A stretch of 64,000 bases of DNA from Bauldia sp. (GTDB lineage Bacteria > Pseudomonadota > Alphaproteobacteria > Rhizobiales > Kaistiaceae), in contig JAHCJZ010000002.1 in NCBI GenBank assembly GCA_026126025.1, forward strand, positions 124,001-188,000, written 5' to 3'. This document shows positions 11,446 to 19,731 of the stretch, one piece after another. The notes under the pieces are model-generated. The model did no database searches. It saw only the letters and a list, made by a program, of their open reading frames with translations, and was not told where the DNA came from. Positions within the stretch are counted from its first letter, which is position 1; every line of letters begins with the position of its first letter. The position numbers and the translations under genes are program-made.

Positions 11446-12534
11446 TTAGCGCCCGGTCCCGAAGATGCGCTGGAGCTCCTCGGGCGGCACGACTTCGAGC
11501 TGGGCGAAGGTGCAGTCGCGGGGCGGCTTGTCGGGGCGCCAGCGGCGGAACTGGGCGGTGTGGCGGAAGCGGTCGCCCTGCATGTGGTCGTAGGCGACCT
11601 CGACGACGAGCTCGGGGCGCAGCGGTTCCCAGGACATGTCCTTGCCAACGTTCCAGCGATTGCCGGCGCCGGGCCGCCGCTGGCCGTCGGGGTTCGTCCA
11701 GAGCGCCGGATCGGCCCATTCCCGCCAGGGGTGGCCCTCCAGCGCGTTCTCGCGCCAGGGCGCGAGGAACTCGACCAGCTCGATGCGCCGGGCGTTGGTG
11801 AAGCTGGCGCAGACGCCGACATTCTGCAGCCGGCCGGCATCGTCGTAGAGGCCGAGGAGGAGCGAGCCGACCTTGGTCCCCTCCCCGGTCTTGTGCCAGC
11901 GGAAGCCGGCCACGACGCAGTCGCATTCGCGCTCGTGCTTGACCTTGATCATCACCCGCTTGTCGGGCTGGTAGGCGCCGTCCATCGCCTTGACGATGAC
12001 GCCGTCGAAGCCGGCGCCTTCGAAGCGGCGGAACCAGTCCTCGGCGGTGGCACGGTCCGCCGTTGCCGGCGTCAGGTGAAGCGGCGGCGCGGTGGCGCGG
12101 AGGACATCCTCCATCGCCGCGCGCCGCTCGACGAAGGGCGCGTCCATCAGGTTGCGGTCGCCGAGGGCGAGGAGGTCGAAGAACACGATCGACGACGGGA
12201 TCTCCTTCGACAGCAGCTGAACACGCGACTGCGCCGGGTGGAGACGAAGCTGCAGAGCGTCGAAGGCGATCGTGCCGTTGATGACGATGACGATCTCGCC
12301 GTCGAGCACGCAGCGCTCCGGCAGTTGCGCCTTCAGCGGCTCGATCAGCTCGGGGAAGTAGCGGGCGAGCGGCTTGGCGTCGCGGCTTTGCAGGAACACC
12401 TCGTCGCCGTCGCGGAAGACGAGGGTCCGGAAGCCGTCCCATTTCGGCTCGAACAGCCAGCCTTTGCCCGGCGGGATCCCTTCGACGCGCTTCGCCAGCA
12501 TCGGCAGGATCGGCGGATTGACCGGCAGGTCCAC
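11446..12534 (-). CDS. ligC: ATP-dependent DNA ligase, LigC type
   Basis: A 362-residue ATP-dependent ligase that seals nicks in repair. The AMP-accepting lysine is K31 in EPKWDGFR. Further nucleotidyltransferase motifs are CVLDGEIVI, VFFDLLALGDRNL, FDGVIVKAMDG and MIKVKHERECDC. A C-terminal OB-fold follows (VGSLLLGLYDD, VVEVAYDHMQGDRFRH). The N-terminus MDLPVNPPILPMLAKRVE and the length match LigC rather than the larger LigD. The start is GTG 12534: longer frames overlap the upstream MarC gene by over 100 bp and read as Arg/Pro low complexity. Its stop lies 190 bp from the stop of the Prim-PolC-like gene, suggesting a functional pair in short-patch gap repair. Confidence 0.87.
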   Translation of the reverse strand: MDLPVNPPILPMLAKRVEGIPPGKGWLFEPKWDGFRTLVFRDGDEVFLQSRDAKPLARYFPELIEPLKAQLPERCVLDGEIVIVINGTIAFDALQLRLHPAQSRVQLLSKEIPSSIVFFDLLALGDRNLMDAPFVERRAAMEDVLRATAPPLHLTPATADRATAEDWFRRFEGAGFDGVIVKAMDGAYQPDKRVMIKVKHERECDCVVAGFRWHKTGEGTKVGSLLLGLYDDAGRLQNVGVCASFTNARRIELVEFLAPWRENALEGHPWREWADPALWTNPDGQRRPGAGNRWNVGKDMSWEPLRPELVVEVAYDHMQGDRFRHTAQFRRWRPDKPPRDCTFAQLEVVPPEELQRIFGTGR

Positions 12535-12542
12535 GCGCCCGG

Positions 12543-13160
12543 TCAGCTGCTGGCGACGATCGACCGGATGCCGTCGACCACGAACTGGACCGACAGCGCG
12601 CCGAGGATGAGGCCGAGGAGCCGGGTCAGGACGATCCGTCCGGTCCGCGTCAGCGCCCGCTCGATCCACTCGGCCGACAGGAACGCCAGGAAGGAGAGGC
12701 CGATGATGACGACGATGATGACCTCGAGCCAGACGAGCCGCATCGCCTCGGTGGCCCCCGCTGCGACGAGGATGGTCGCCGAGATCGCGCCCGGTCCCGC
12801 CATCAGCGGGATGGCGAGGGGGAAGGCGGCCACATGGGCGGCCTCATCCGACGCGTCGATCTGCTCGACCTTCCGCTGCTGGCGCCGGTTGAACAGCATC
12901 TCGAAGGCGATGATGAAGAGAAGGAGGCCGCCCGCGATGCGGAACGCGTCGAGCGAAATGCCGAGCGCCTCAAGGAGCCACTCGCCCACCAGCGAGGCGC
13001 CGATCAGGATGCCGGCAGCGATGAGGCTGGCGCGGATCGCCACGCGGCGGCGCTCGGCGCGGGACTGGCCCGCCGTCAGCGCCAGGAACACCGGCGCAAG
13101 GCCGATCGGGTCGATGGTGACAAACAACGTCACCATCGCGTTGAGCAGATCCTCGGGCAA
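12543..13160 (-). CDS. MarC family integral membrane protein
   Basis: A 205-residue, six-helix membrane protein of the MarC/UPF0056 family. Family features are FVTIDPIGLAPVFLALTAG near the N-terminus and PLAIPLMAGPGAISATILV in the middle. The family's function is unsettled; early links to multiple antibiotic resistance were not upheld. It lies 8 bp upstream of the ligase start and may be co-transcribed with it. It is divergent from the malyl-CoA lyase gene. The ATG start at 13160 follows a GCGGCG-rich leader with no strong ribosome site. Confidence 0.88.
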   Translation of the reverse strand: MPEDLLNAMVTLFVTIDPIGLAPVFLALTAGQSRAERRRVAIRASLIAAGILIGASLVGEWLLEALGISLDAFRIAGGLLLFIIAFEMLFNRRQQRKVEQIDASDEAAHVAAFPLAIPLMAGPGAISATILVAAGATEAMRLVWLEVIIVVIIGLSFLAFLSAEWIERALTRTGRIVLTRLLGLILGALSVQFVVDGIRSIVASS

Positions 13161-13345
13161 ACGCCGCCTCCAGTCCGGCGCAGCCTAGCATTGTCCGGCG
13201 AACTCGGCGCGAGCCCGGATCGCCGGTTTCTCACAGTCCGGCACAGCCCGGCACATCATTTGTTCCCGGGGGGTTACGCGCCGCGGGTCCTTTGCGCTAT
13301 TGACCTCCAAAAACCCGCCCCCCGCGGGAGGCCAGAGGAGCGTCG

Positions 13346-14308
13346 ATGAGCCATACCGGCTATGCCCTGCGAAAATCGCGGGTCCAGCGCAGCGAGCTCG
13401 CGGTGCCGGGGTCGAACCCGGCGATGATCGCCAAGGCGGCCGCCAGCGACGCCGACTACGTGTTCCTCGACATCGAGGACGCGGTGGCGCCGCCCGACAA
13501 GGACAAGGCACGGCTCAACATCATCCAGGCGCTCAACGAGATCGACTGGCGCGCCGCCGGCAAGACCATATCGGTGCGGATCAACGGCCTCGACACGCCG
13601 CATATGTATCGCGACGTGATCGCCCTGATGGAGCAGGCCGGCGAGAGGCTCGACACCATCCTCGTGCCGAAGGTCGGCGTCCCCGCCGACCTTTATGCCG
13701 TGGAGCTGATGGTGGTGCAGGTCGAGATGGCGCTCGGCCTCAGCAACCGCGTGGCGCTCGAGGGGCTGATCGAGACCGCGCTCGGCATGGCCAATGTCGA
13801 GGCGATCGCCGCCTTCCCCGGACGCCTGGAGGCGCTGCATTTCGGCGTCGCCGACTATGCCGCATCGATGCGCGCCCGCACGGTCAATATCGGCGGCCTC
13901 AACCCGGACTATCCGGGCGACCAGTGGCATATGGGCCTTGCCCGGATGACCACGGCGTGCCGCGCCTATGGCCTTCGCGCCATCGACGGGCCGTTCGGCG
14001 ATTTCAGCGATCCGGAGGGCTACCGCGCCGCCGCCCGCCGCGCCGCCGCGCTCGGCATGGAAGGCAAATGGGCGATCCACCCCAGCCAGATCGAGCACGC
14101 CAACGATGTCTTCGCGCCGAGCCCGGCGGAGGTCGACCGCGCCCGCCGCATCCGCGCCGCGCTCAGGGACGCGGAGGCCGAAGGCCGCGGCGCCGCCGCG
14201 CTTGACGGCAAGATGATCGACGCCGCCTCCGAGCGCATGGCGCGGAACGTTCTCTTCATCCACGACGCGATCGCCGGCGCCCAGCGGGCCCGCTCAGCGA
14301 GCAGCTGA
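13346..14308 (+). CDS. mcl: L-malyl-CoA / beta-methylmalyl-CoA lyase
   Basis: A CitE/HpcH-superfamily lyase of 320 residues that cleaves L-malyl-CoA to glyoxylate and acetyl-CoA, the closing step of the serine cycle (and in some bacteria of the ethylmalonyl-CoA pathway). Visible features are [13 protein letters not shown] (CoA-binding start), [14 protein letters not shown] (Mg ligands), [15 protein letters not shown] with the active-site Glu, and [13 protein letters not shown] near the C-terminus. The start has AGAGGAG 6 bases upstream. It lies 4 bp from mtkA, so mcl-mtkA-mtkB are one operon, which strongly favours malyl-CoA over citramalyl-CoA as substrate. Confidence 0.9.
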   Translation: MSHTGYALRKSRVQRSELAVPGSNPAMIAKAAASDADYVFLDIEDAVAPPDKDKARLNIIQALNEIDWRAAGKTISVRINGLDTPHMYRDVIALMEQAGERLDTILVPKVGVPADLYAVELMVVQVEMALGLSNRVALEGLIETALGMANVEAIAAFPGRLEALHFGVADYAASMRARTVNIGGLNPDYPGDQWHMGLARMTTACRAYGLRAIDGPFGDFSDPEGYRAAARRAAALGMEGKWAIHPSQIEHANDVFAPSPAEVDRARRIRAALRDAEAEGRGAAALDGKMIDAASERMARNVLFIHDAIAGAQRARSASS

Positions 14309-14312
14309 CCTC

Positions 14313-15491
14313 ATGGATATTCACGAGTACCAGGCGAAGCGGATCCTCGCCCGCTACGGTGTGCCGGTCGCCCGCGGCGGCGTGGCGAGCCTTCCCGAGG
14401 AAGCCGTCGCCGAGGCGAAGGAGATCGGCGGCGACAAATGGGTCGTGAAGGCCCAGGTCCATTCCGGCGCCCGCGGCAAGGCCGGCGGGGTCATCCTCTG
14501 CCGCACCGAGGAAGAGGTCGCCGCGGCGACCCGCAAGCTCGTCGGCAGTCGCCTCGTCACCATCCAGACCGGACCGGCGGGAAAGCCCGTCGGATCGGTC
14601 TATGTCGAGGCGGCGAGCACGATCGACCGCGAGGTCTATCTCTCCTTCACCTATGACCGGGCGACGCAGAACGTGATGGTGGTCGCCTCGGCCGCCGGCG
14701 GCATGGATATCGAGGAGGTCGCCCGCACCGAGCCCGACAGGATCAAGCGCGTGCTGGTCGACCCCGCGGTCGGGCTCCGGCCGTTCCACGCCCGCGCCAT
14801 CGCCCTGTCGCTCGGGCTCGGCAAGGCGCAGCTCGGCCCCGCCGCCCACGCGATCCACGCCTGCTATCGCGCATTCTGGGAAGCGGACGCGACGATGATC
14901 GAGATCAACCCGCTCGCCATCACCACCGAGGGCAAGGCGCTGGCGCTCGACGCCAAGATCTCGCTCGACGAGAACGCGCTCTACCGCCATGGCGACCTCG
15001 CCGAGCTCCGCGACCCGACGCAGGAGGACCCGCGCGAGACCTTCGCCAGCGACAAGGGCCTCGCCTATGTCGGGCTCGACGGGACGATTGGCTGCATCAT
15101 CAACGGCGCCGGGCTCGCAATGGCGACGCTCGACATGATCAAGCTGGCGGGCGGCGAGCCGGCGAACTTCCTCGACATCGGCGGCGCCGCCTCGCCGGAG
15201 CGGGTCGCGACCTCGTTCCGCGCCGTGCTGCAGGATCCGAAGGTCGAGGCGATCCTCGTCAACATCTTCGCCGGCATCAACCGCTGCGACTGGATCGCGG
15301 AGGGGGTGATCAAGGCGCTCAACGAAGTCTCGGTGAAGGTGCCGCTGGTGGTGCGCCTCGCCGGCACCAATGTCGACGAGGGCATGGCGATCCTGTCGCG
15401 CGCCGAGCATCCGATCATCATCGCCGACTCGCTGGCCGATGCGGCGACCAAGGCCGTCGCCGCGTCGCGCGCGATGGCGCCGGCGGAGTAG
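14313..15491 (+). CDS. mtkA: Malate-CoA ligase (malate thiokinase) beta subunit
   Basis: A 392-residue ATP-grasp subunit that, with MtkB, makes malyl-CoA from malate, CoA and ATP in the serine cycle. It is homologous to SucC. Key stretches are [19 protein letters not shown], the ATP-grasp lysine region [37 protein letters not shown] (Mg ligands) and [17 protein letters not shown]. Neighbouring mcl and mtkB distinguish it from succinyl-CoA synthetase, together with close overall similarity to methylotroph MtkA as I know it. A residual possibility is that it also accepts succinate. It is separated from mtkB by 4 bp. Confidence 0.9.
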   Translation: MDIHEYQAKRILARYGVPVARGGVASLPEEAVAEAKEIGGDKWVVKAQVHSGARGKAGGVILCRTEEEVAAATRKLVGSRLVTIQTGPAGKPVGSVYVEAASTIDREVYLSFTYDRATQNVMVVASAAGGMDIEEVARTEPDRIKRVLVDPAVGLRPFHARAIALSLGLGKAQLGPAAHAIHACYRAFWEADATMIEINPLAITTEGKALALDAKISLDENALYRHGDLAELRDPTQEDPRETFASDKGLAYVGLDGTIGCIINGAGLAMATLDMIKLAGGEPANFLDIGGAASPERVATSFRAVLQDPKVEAILVNIFAGINRCDWIAEGVIKALNEVSVKVPLVVRLAGTNVDEGMAILSRAEHPIIIADSLADAATKAVAASRAMAPAE

Positions 15492-15495
15492 CACG

Positions 15496-16386
15496 ATGGC
15501 CGTTCTTCTCGACAGCAGCACCCGCATCCTCGTCCAAGGCATGACGGGCCGCATCGGCAGCTTCCATGCCGCCGACATGATCTCGATCGGCACCAGGGTC
15601 GTCGGCGGCGTCACGCCCGGCAAGGGCGGTACGACGCATCTCGGCCTCCCGGTGTTCGACAGCGTCCACCAGGCGGTCGCGGCGACCGGCGCCACGGCGA
15701 GCATCGTCTTCGTGCCGCCGCCGGGCGCCGCGGATTCCATGATGGAGGCGGCGGACGCCGGCCTCGCGGTGACGGTCTGCATCACCGACGGCATCCCGAC
15801 TCGCGACATGACGGAGCTGAAGCGGTTCGTCCGCATGCAGCCCGAAGGGACGCGCACCCGCGTCATCGGGCCGAACTGCGCCGGCGTCATCACGCCCGGC
15901 CAGGCGATGGCTGGCATCATGCCGCCGCACATCTATTCGCCCGGCCGGATCGGCATCGTGGCGCGCTCGGGCACGCTCTCCTACGAAGCCGCCGCACAGA
16001 TGCGCGCACTCGGCCTCGGCGTCTCGACCAGCGTCGGCATCGGCGGCGACCCGATCAACGGTGCGTCGTTCAAGGAAATCCTCGAGCTGTTCGAGGCCGA
16101 CCCCGACACGGACGCGGTGGTGCTGATCGGCGAGATCGGCGGGCCGCAGGAGGTCGAGGCGGCCGGCTACATCGCGAGCACGATGACCAAGCCGGTGGTC
16201 GCCTACATCGCCGGCCTCAGCGCCCCCCGCGGCCGCCGCATGGGCCATGCCGGCGCAGTGATCTCGGGCGTCGGCGAGAGCGCCGACGAGAAGGTCACGG
16301 AACTCCGCAAGGCCGGCGTCACCATCGCCCCGACCCCGTCCGACATCGGACGCACGGTGGCGGAGGTTCTGGGCCGGGCGGCCTAG
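15496..16386 (+). CDS. mtkB: Malate-CoA ligase (malate thiokinase) alpha subunit
   Basis: A 296-residue alpha subunit that binds CoA and carries the phospho-histidine. The CoA site is [15 protein letters not shown] and [10 protein letters not shown]. The catalytic His is in [23 protein letters not shown] and the [17 protein letters not shown] segment are typical of the SucD/MtkB fold. The ATG at 15496 directly follows the mtkA stop, so it is co-translated. It is the last gene of the mcl-mtkA-mtkB operon, which ends in a 9-bp hairpin. Confidence 0.9.
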   Translation: MAVLLDSSTRILVQGMTGRIGSFHAADMISIGTRVVGGVTPGKGGTTHLGLPVFDSVHQAVAATGATASIVFVPPPGAADSMMEAADAGLAVTVCITDGIPTRDMTELKRFVRMQPEGTRTRVIGPNCAGVITPGQAMAGIMPPHIYSPGRIGIVARSGTLSYEAAAQMRALGLGVSTSVGIGGDPINGASFKEILELFEADPDTDAVVLIGEIGGPQEVEAAGYIASTMTKPVVAYIAGLSAPRGRRMGHAGAVISGVGESADEKVTELRKAGVTIAPTPSDIGRTVAEVLGRAA

Positions 16387-16393
16387 TCCTGTC

Positions 16394-16415
16394 ACCTCTC
16401 CCACCGGGGAGAGGT
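16394..16415. terminator. Hairpin between convergent operons
   Basis: ACCTCTCCC (16394-16402) pairs perfectly with GGGAGAGGT (16407-16415) around a 4-base loop. It lies 8 bases after the mtkB stop and 8 bases after the stop of the convergent aldolase gene. There is no T tract, so it may be a bidirectional terminator or a short dispersed repeat. Confidence 0.55.
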
Positions 16416-16422
16416 AAGGGAG

Positions 16423-18462
16423 CTACCGCGGCGCGGCGGCGATGTTGCCGCCGTCGACCGTGGCGACGCCGCCTGTGGTCTTCAGGGCCAGCGCCTGATG
16501 GAGGAAGGCCTGCGCCACGTCGTCGGCCGTCACTTCGAGGCCGAGAAGGTTGCCGCCTAAGTAGTCGGCCTCGGCGACACCCCGCGCGGCGGCGCGTTCG
16601 GCGATCATCTCCGCCGTCAGCAGCCCGGAGCGGATGCGGTCGGCGTTGACGGCGTTGGAGCGGATGCCGGCGTCCCCGTAGTCGAGCGCGTACTGGCGCG
16701 ACAGGAACAAAACCGCAGCCTTTGGAAGGCCATAGGGGCCGAAATTCGCACCGGGATTCACCGCCTGTTTGGAGGCGTTGAAGAGGAGCGCACCGCCCGT
16801 GCCTTGGGCGAGCATCACCTTCACCACCGCCCGCGCGACGGTCTGGTGACCGAAGAAGTTGAGCTCGAAGCTCTCGCGAAGGATCGCGTCGTCGACCTCG
16901 CCGATCCGCCCCTGCCAGGCGGCACCGGCATTCGAGACGAGAATGTCGATGCCGCCGAACGTGGTCACCACCGCGCGGATCGCGGCATCGACCGAGGCCT
17001 TGTCGGTGACGTCGCAGCGGATGCCGAGCGCAGAACCGATCGAACGCGCCACGGCTGCAGCGGCGTCGCCGTCGCGGTCGAGGATGGCGACCTCCGCTCC
17101 GTTGGCGGCGAAGAGGCGCGCCGTGGCGGCGCCGATCGCGCCGGCGCCGCCGGTGACGATCGCGACCTGGCGCTGCAGCGGTTTCTCGGTCGCCCCGCCG
17201 AGCTTGGCCTGTTCGAGCGACCAGTACTCCATCCGGAACAGCTCGGATTCCGGCAGCGGCTCGTAGCGGCCGACCGCCTCGGCATCGGCGACGACGCGAA
17301 CCGTGGCCTCGGCGATATCCGCCGCGATGGCCGCCTCCTTCTTCGACTTGCCGAGGCCGAACAGGCCGACGCCCGGCACCAGCACGACGCGCGGCATCGG
17401 GTCGAGCATGGTGCGAGCGGTGACGGTCCGTCCGTTCTCGGCCGCGAAATAGGCACGATAGGCGTCGGCGAAGCGCGCGACCGCGTCGGCCACAGCGACC
17501 TTGACCGCCACCTCGTCGCCGTCGAGCGGGGGAAGGATCAGCGGGCGGTTCTTGGTGCGGATGATGTGGTCGGGCGTCGCGACCCCGCGGGCGGCAATGT
17601 CGGCGAGATCGGGGCGATCGACATAGGCGCGCACGTCGGCACCGCCGCGATGGTCGAGGACCATGCGGCGCCAGGCGCCGCCGCCCAGCGGCTCGGCGAT
17701 GGCTCCGCGGATCACCGGCGCAATGGTCGCAGCGTCGAGTCCGGCGGCCGCCGTGGCGTGCCGTGTTGCCTTGCCTCGGGCGATCCGCGCTTCGGCGCGG
17801 CTCACCATCGCGATCATCAGCTCATACGCCTCGCGTGCGGTGTCGGCGAAGGTGAAGATGCCGTGGCGGTCGAGGATCAGGCCCTTGACGTGGCGGCCCC
17901 GCTCGAACGCCTCGCTCGCCGCGATGGAGAGGTCGAAGCCGGGGAATATCCACGGCAGGAAGGCCATCTCATCGCCGAAGATTTCGGCCGCGAGCGCGGC
18001 GCTGTCCGGCTGGTCGACCAGCGACAGGATGGCGTTGGCGTGGGTGTGGTCGACGAATTTGTGCGGCAGGAAGGCGTGGAGCAGCGTCTCCACCGACGGA
18101 TTCGGTGCCTTCGAGTCGAGGAGCGCCAGGCGCTGCTGGTTGACCATCTCCTCGTCGGAGAGCGCGGTCAGCGCGCGGAGGCGGCGGAGCGCATCGAGCC
18201 GGACAGCCGGCAGCCCGGCGGGCTCGATGTCGCCCATGTCCCACCCCGAGCCCTTGACGCAGAGCACCTCGTGCTCGGTGCCGAGGGCGTCCTTCACCCG
18301 CGTCTTGACCGAGGTGTTGCCGCCGCCATGGAGGACCAGCGCCGGGTCGCGGCCGAGGAGACGCGTGGTGTAGACGCGGAGCGCGATGTCCTCGTTGAAG
18401 CCCTGCGCGCCGTAGCGCTCGACGGCTTCCGCCGCATCCCTGTCCGACCAGGCCGATTTCAC
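16423..18462 (-). CDS. Bifunctional class II aldolase / short-chain dehydrogenase
   Basis: A 679-residue fusion. Residues 1-400 are a zinc class II sugar-phosphate aldolase (RhaD/fuculose aldolase family) with HGGGNTSVK at 45-53, metal ligands His139 and His141 (DHTHAN), and a later RHGIFTF histidine. Residues about 425-679 are an SDR with TGGAGAIGAA and active-site YGLPK. The architecture is usually annotated as rhamnulose-1-phosphate aldolase/lactaldehyde dehydrogenase. Here no rhamnose isomerase or kinase is present: it overlaps mtnA as GTGA (start GTG 18462) and follows mtnK. The likelier substrates are 5-methylthioribulose-1-P or 5-deoxyribulose-1-P, giving DHAP plus an aldehyde that the SDR domain converts. 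Substrate is inferred; the fold assignment is secure. Confidence 0.85.
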   Translation of the reverse strand: MKSAWSDRDAAEAVERYGAQGFNEDIALRVYTTRLLGRDPALVLHGGGNTSVKTRVKDALGTEHEVLCVKGSGWDMGDIEPAGLPAVRLDALRRLRALTALSDEEMVNQQRLALLDSKAPNPSVETLLHAFLPHKFVDHTHANAILSLVDQPDSAALAAEIFGDEMAFLPWIFPGFDLSIAASEAFERGRHVKGLILDRHGIFTFADTAREAYELMIAMVSRAEARIARGKATRHATAAAGLDAATIAPVIRGAIAEPLGGGAWRRMVLDHRGGADVRAYVDRPDLADIAARGVATPDHIIRTKNRPLILPPLDGDEVAVKVAVADAVARFADAYRAYFAAENGRTVTARTMLDPMPRVVLVPGVGLFGLGKSKKEAAIAADIAEATVRVVADAEAVGRYEPLPESELFRMEYWSLEQAKLGGATEKPLQRQVAIVTGGAGAIGAATARLFAANGAEVAILDRDGDAAAAVARSIGSALGIRCDVTDKASVDAAIRAVVTTFGGIDILVSNAGAAWQGRIGEVDDAILRESFELNFFGHQTVARAVVKVMLAQGTGGALLFNASKQAVNPGANFGPYGLPKAAVLFLSRQYALDYGDAGIRSNAVNADRIRSGLLTAEMIAERAAARGVAEADYLGGNLLGLEVTADDVAQAFLHQALALKTTGGVATVDGGNIAAAPR

Positions 18463-19550
18463 CGCGACGCTCCCGAGCGACGTGGCGCGTCCGGGCCGAA
18501 CAGCCGCGCAAGGTTCTCGCCATAGGGCGCGGAGACGATGCCGCGCTCGGTGATGAGGCCGGTGACGAGTTCGTTCGGCGTCACGTCGAAGGCGGGGTTG
18601 CGGACCTTCACATCGTCCGGCGCGGTGCGCCGCGCGCCGAAGCTCGTCACCTCGTCCGACGCGCGCTCCTCGATGGGGATGTCGGCGCCGGTCGGACAGT
18701 CGAGGTCGATCGTGGAGGACGGGCACGCGACATAGAACGGGATGCCGAAATGGCGCGCGAGGATGGCGACGCCGAGCGTGCCGATCTTGTTGGCGACATC
18801 GCCATTGGCGGCGACGCGGTCGGTGCCGGTGATCACGAGGTCGATCCTCCCCTCCGCCATCATGCTCGCGGTCATGGTGTCGGCGATCAGCGTCACGTCG
18901 ACACCGGCGCGGCCGAGCTCCCAGCTGGTGAGCCGGGCGCCCTGGAGCAGCGGCCGGGTCTCGTCGGCATAGACCCGGAACGGCACGCCGGCGCGATGGG
19001 CGAGATACATCGGCGCGGTGGCGGTGCCGATGCCGGAGGTCGCCAGCGCCCCGGCGTTGCAATGCGTGAGCACGCCCGCACCCGCCGCGATCAGGGCGGC
19101 GCCGGCCTCGCCGATGCCGAGGCAGAGCGCCTGGTCCTCGCGGTGGATCGCTTCCGCCTCGTCGACCAGCGCGGCATAGAGCTCGGCGGCGGTCGTGGCG
19201 GTGGTGCTGCGCGCGGCGCGCTGCTCCATCCGGCGGAGCGCCCAGGAGAGGTTCACCGCGGTCGGGCGTGCCGCGTTGAGGTAGGCCGCGACTTCGGGCA
19301 GCCGGCGCCGCATGGCGTCGACCGGACCCTCCCTCAGCGGCCCCAGCGCCACGCACAGGCCGTACGCAGCCGCGACACCGATCGCGGGCGCCCCACGGAC
19401 CTTGAGCACCCGAATGGCCTCGAACACATCGGCGACCGAGTCCTGGCGTTCGACGACCTCCTCCAGCGGCAGGCGCGTCTGGTCGAGGAGGTAGAGATCG
19501 CCGTCATGCCACTCCAGCGCGCGTGGCAGGCGGTCGAGGAGGTCGGTCAT
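18459..19550 (-). CDS. mtnA: S-methyl-5-thioribose-1-phosphate isomerase
   Basis: A 363-residue enzyme of the eIF2B-like isomerase family that converts 5-methylthioribose-1-P (or 5-deoxyribose-1-P) to the ribulose-1-P form. Catalytic Cys164 is in VLTHCNAGALATSG and Asp244 in VITGTDRVAANGDVANK. VRGAPAIGVAAAYG is the N-terminal family signature. I chose ATG 19550; the longer frame to 19781 would run through a palindromic repeat. It sits between mtnK and the fused aldolase and overlaps the latter by 4 bp, so the two are translated as one unit. Confidence 0.93.
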   Translation of the reverse strand: MTDLLDRLPRALEWHDGDLYLLDQTRLPLEEVVERQDSVADVFEAIRVLKVRGAPAIGVAAAYGLCVALGPLREGPVDAMRRRLPEVAAYLNAARPTAVNLSWALRRMEQRAARSTTATTAAELYAALVDEAEAIHREDQALCLGIGEAGAALIAAGAGVLTHCNAGALATSGIGTATAPMYLAHRAGVPFRVYADETRPLLQGARLTSWELGRAGVDVTLIADTMTASMMAEGRIDLVITGTDRVAANGDVANKIGTLGVAILARHFGIPFYVACPSSTIDLDCPTGADIPIEERASDEVTSFGARRTAPDDVKVRNPAFDVTPNELVTGLITERGIVSAPYGENLARLFGPDAPRRSGASR

Positions 19551-19587
19551 GACGCGCCACCCCGGCGACGAGGCCTCACAACACAGA

Positions 19588-19685
19588 CCTCGTCCTGAGG
19601 TGCCGCCGAAGGCGGCCTCGAAGGACGGCGGGAGCGCACCGGCGATCCTTCGAGGCCCGGCTTCGCCGGGCACCTCAGGATGAGG
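19588..19685. repeat. Long imperfect intergenic palindrome between mtnK and mtnA
   Basis: 19588-19603 pairs with 19670-19685 with one mismatch (CCTCGTCCTGAGGTGC / GCACCTCAGGATGAGG). Inside, CCTCGAAGG (19617-19625) pairs with CCTTCGAGG (19647-19655), and GCC-rich mini-hairpins lie between. This matches a dispersed element type common in Hyphomicrobiales. Because mtnK and mtnA read through it, it would form a large mRNA hairpin between the two cistrons and could adjust their relative levels. Confidence 0.75.
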
Positions 19686-19731
19686 CCGAGTGTTGCTCCG
19701 TCCTTGTACTGACGATGGTGTTGGGGCGAGG

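Noticed and set aside
9741-12534. Ku/LigD non-homologous end joining locus
   Set aside because: The polymerase and ligase are separate proteins of Prim-PolC and LigC type, and no Ku gene is in the window.
16423-18462. Rhamnose catabolism as the role of the fused aldolase/dehydrogenase
   Set aside because: Not excluded biochemically, but no rhamnose isomerase, kinase or transporter is nearby, and the gene is translationally coupled to mtnA.
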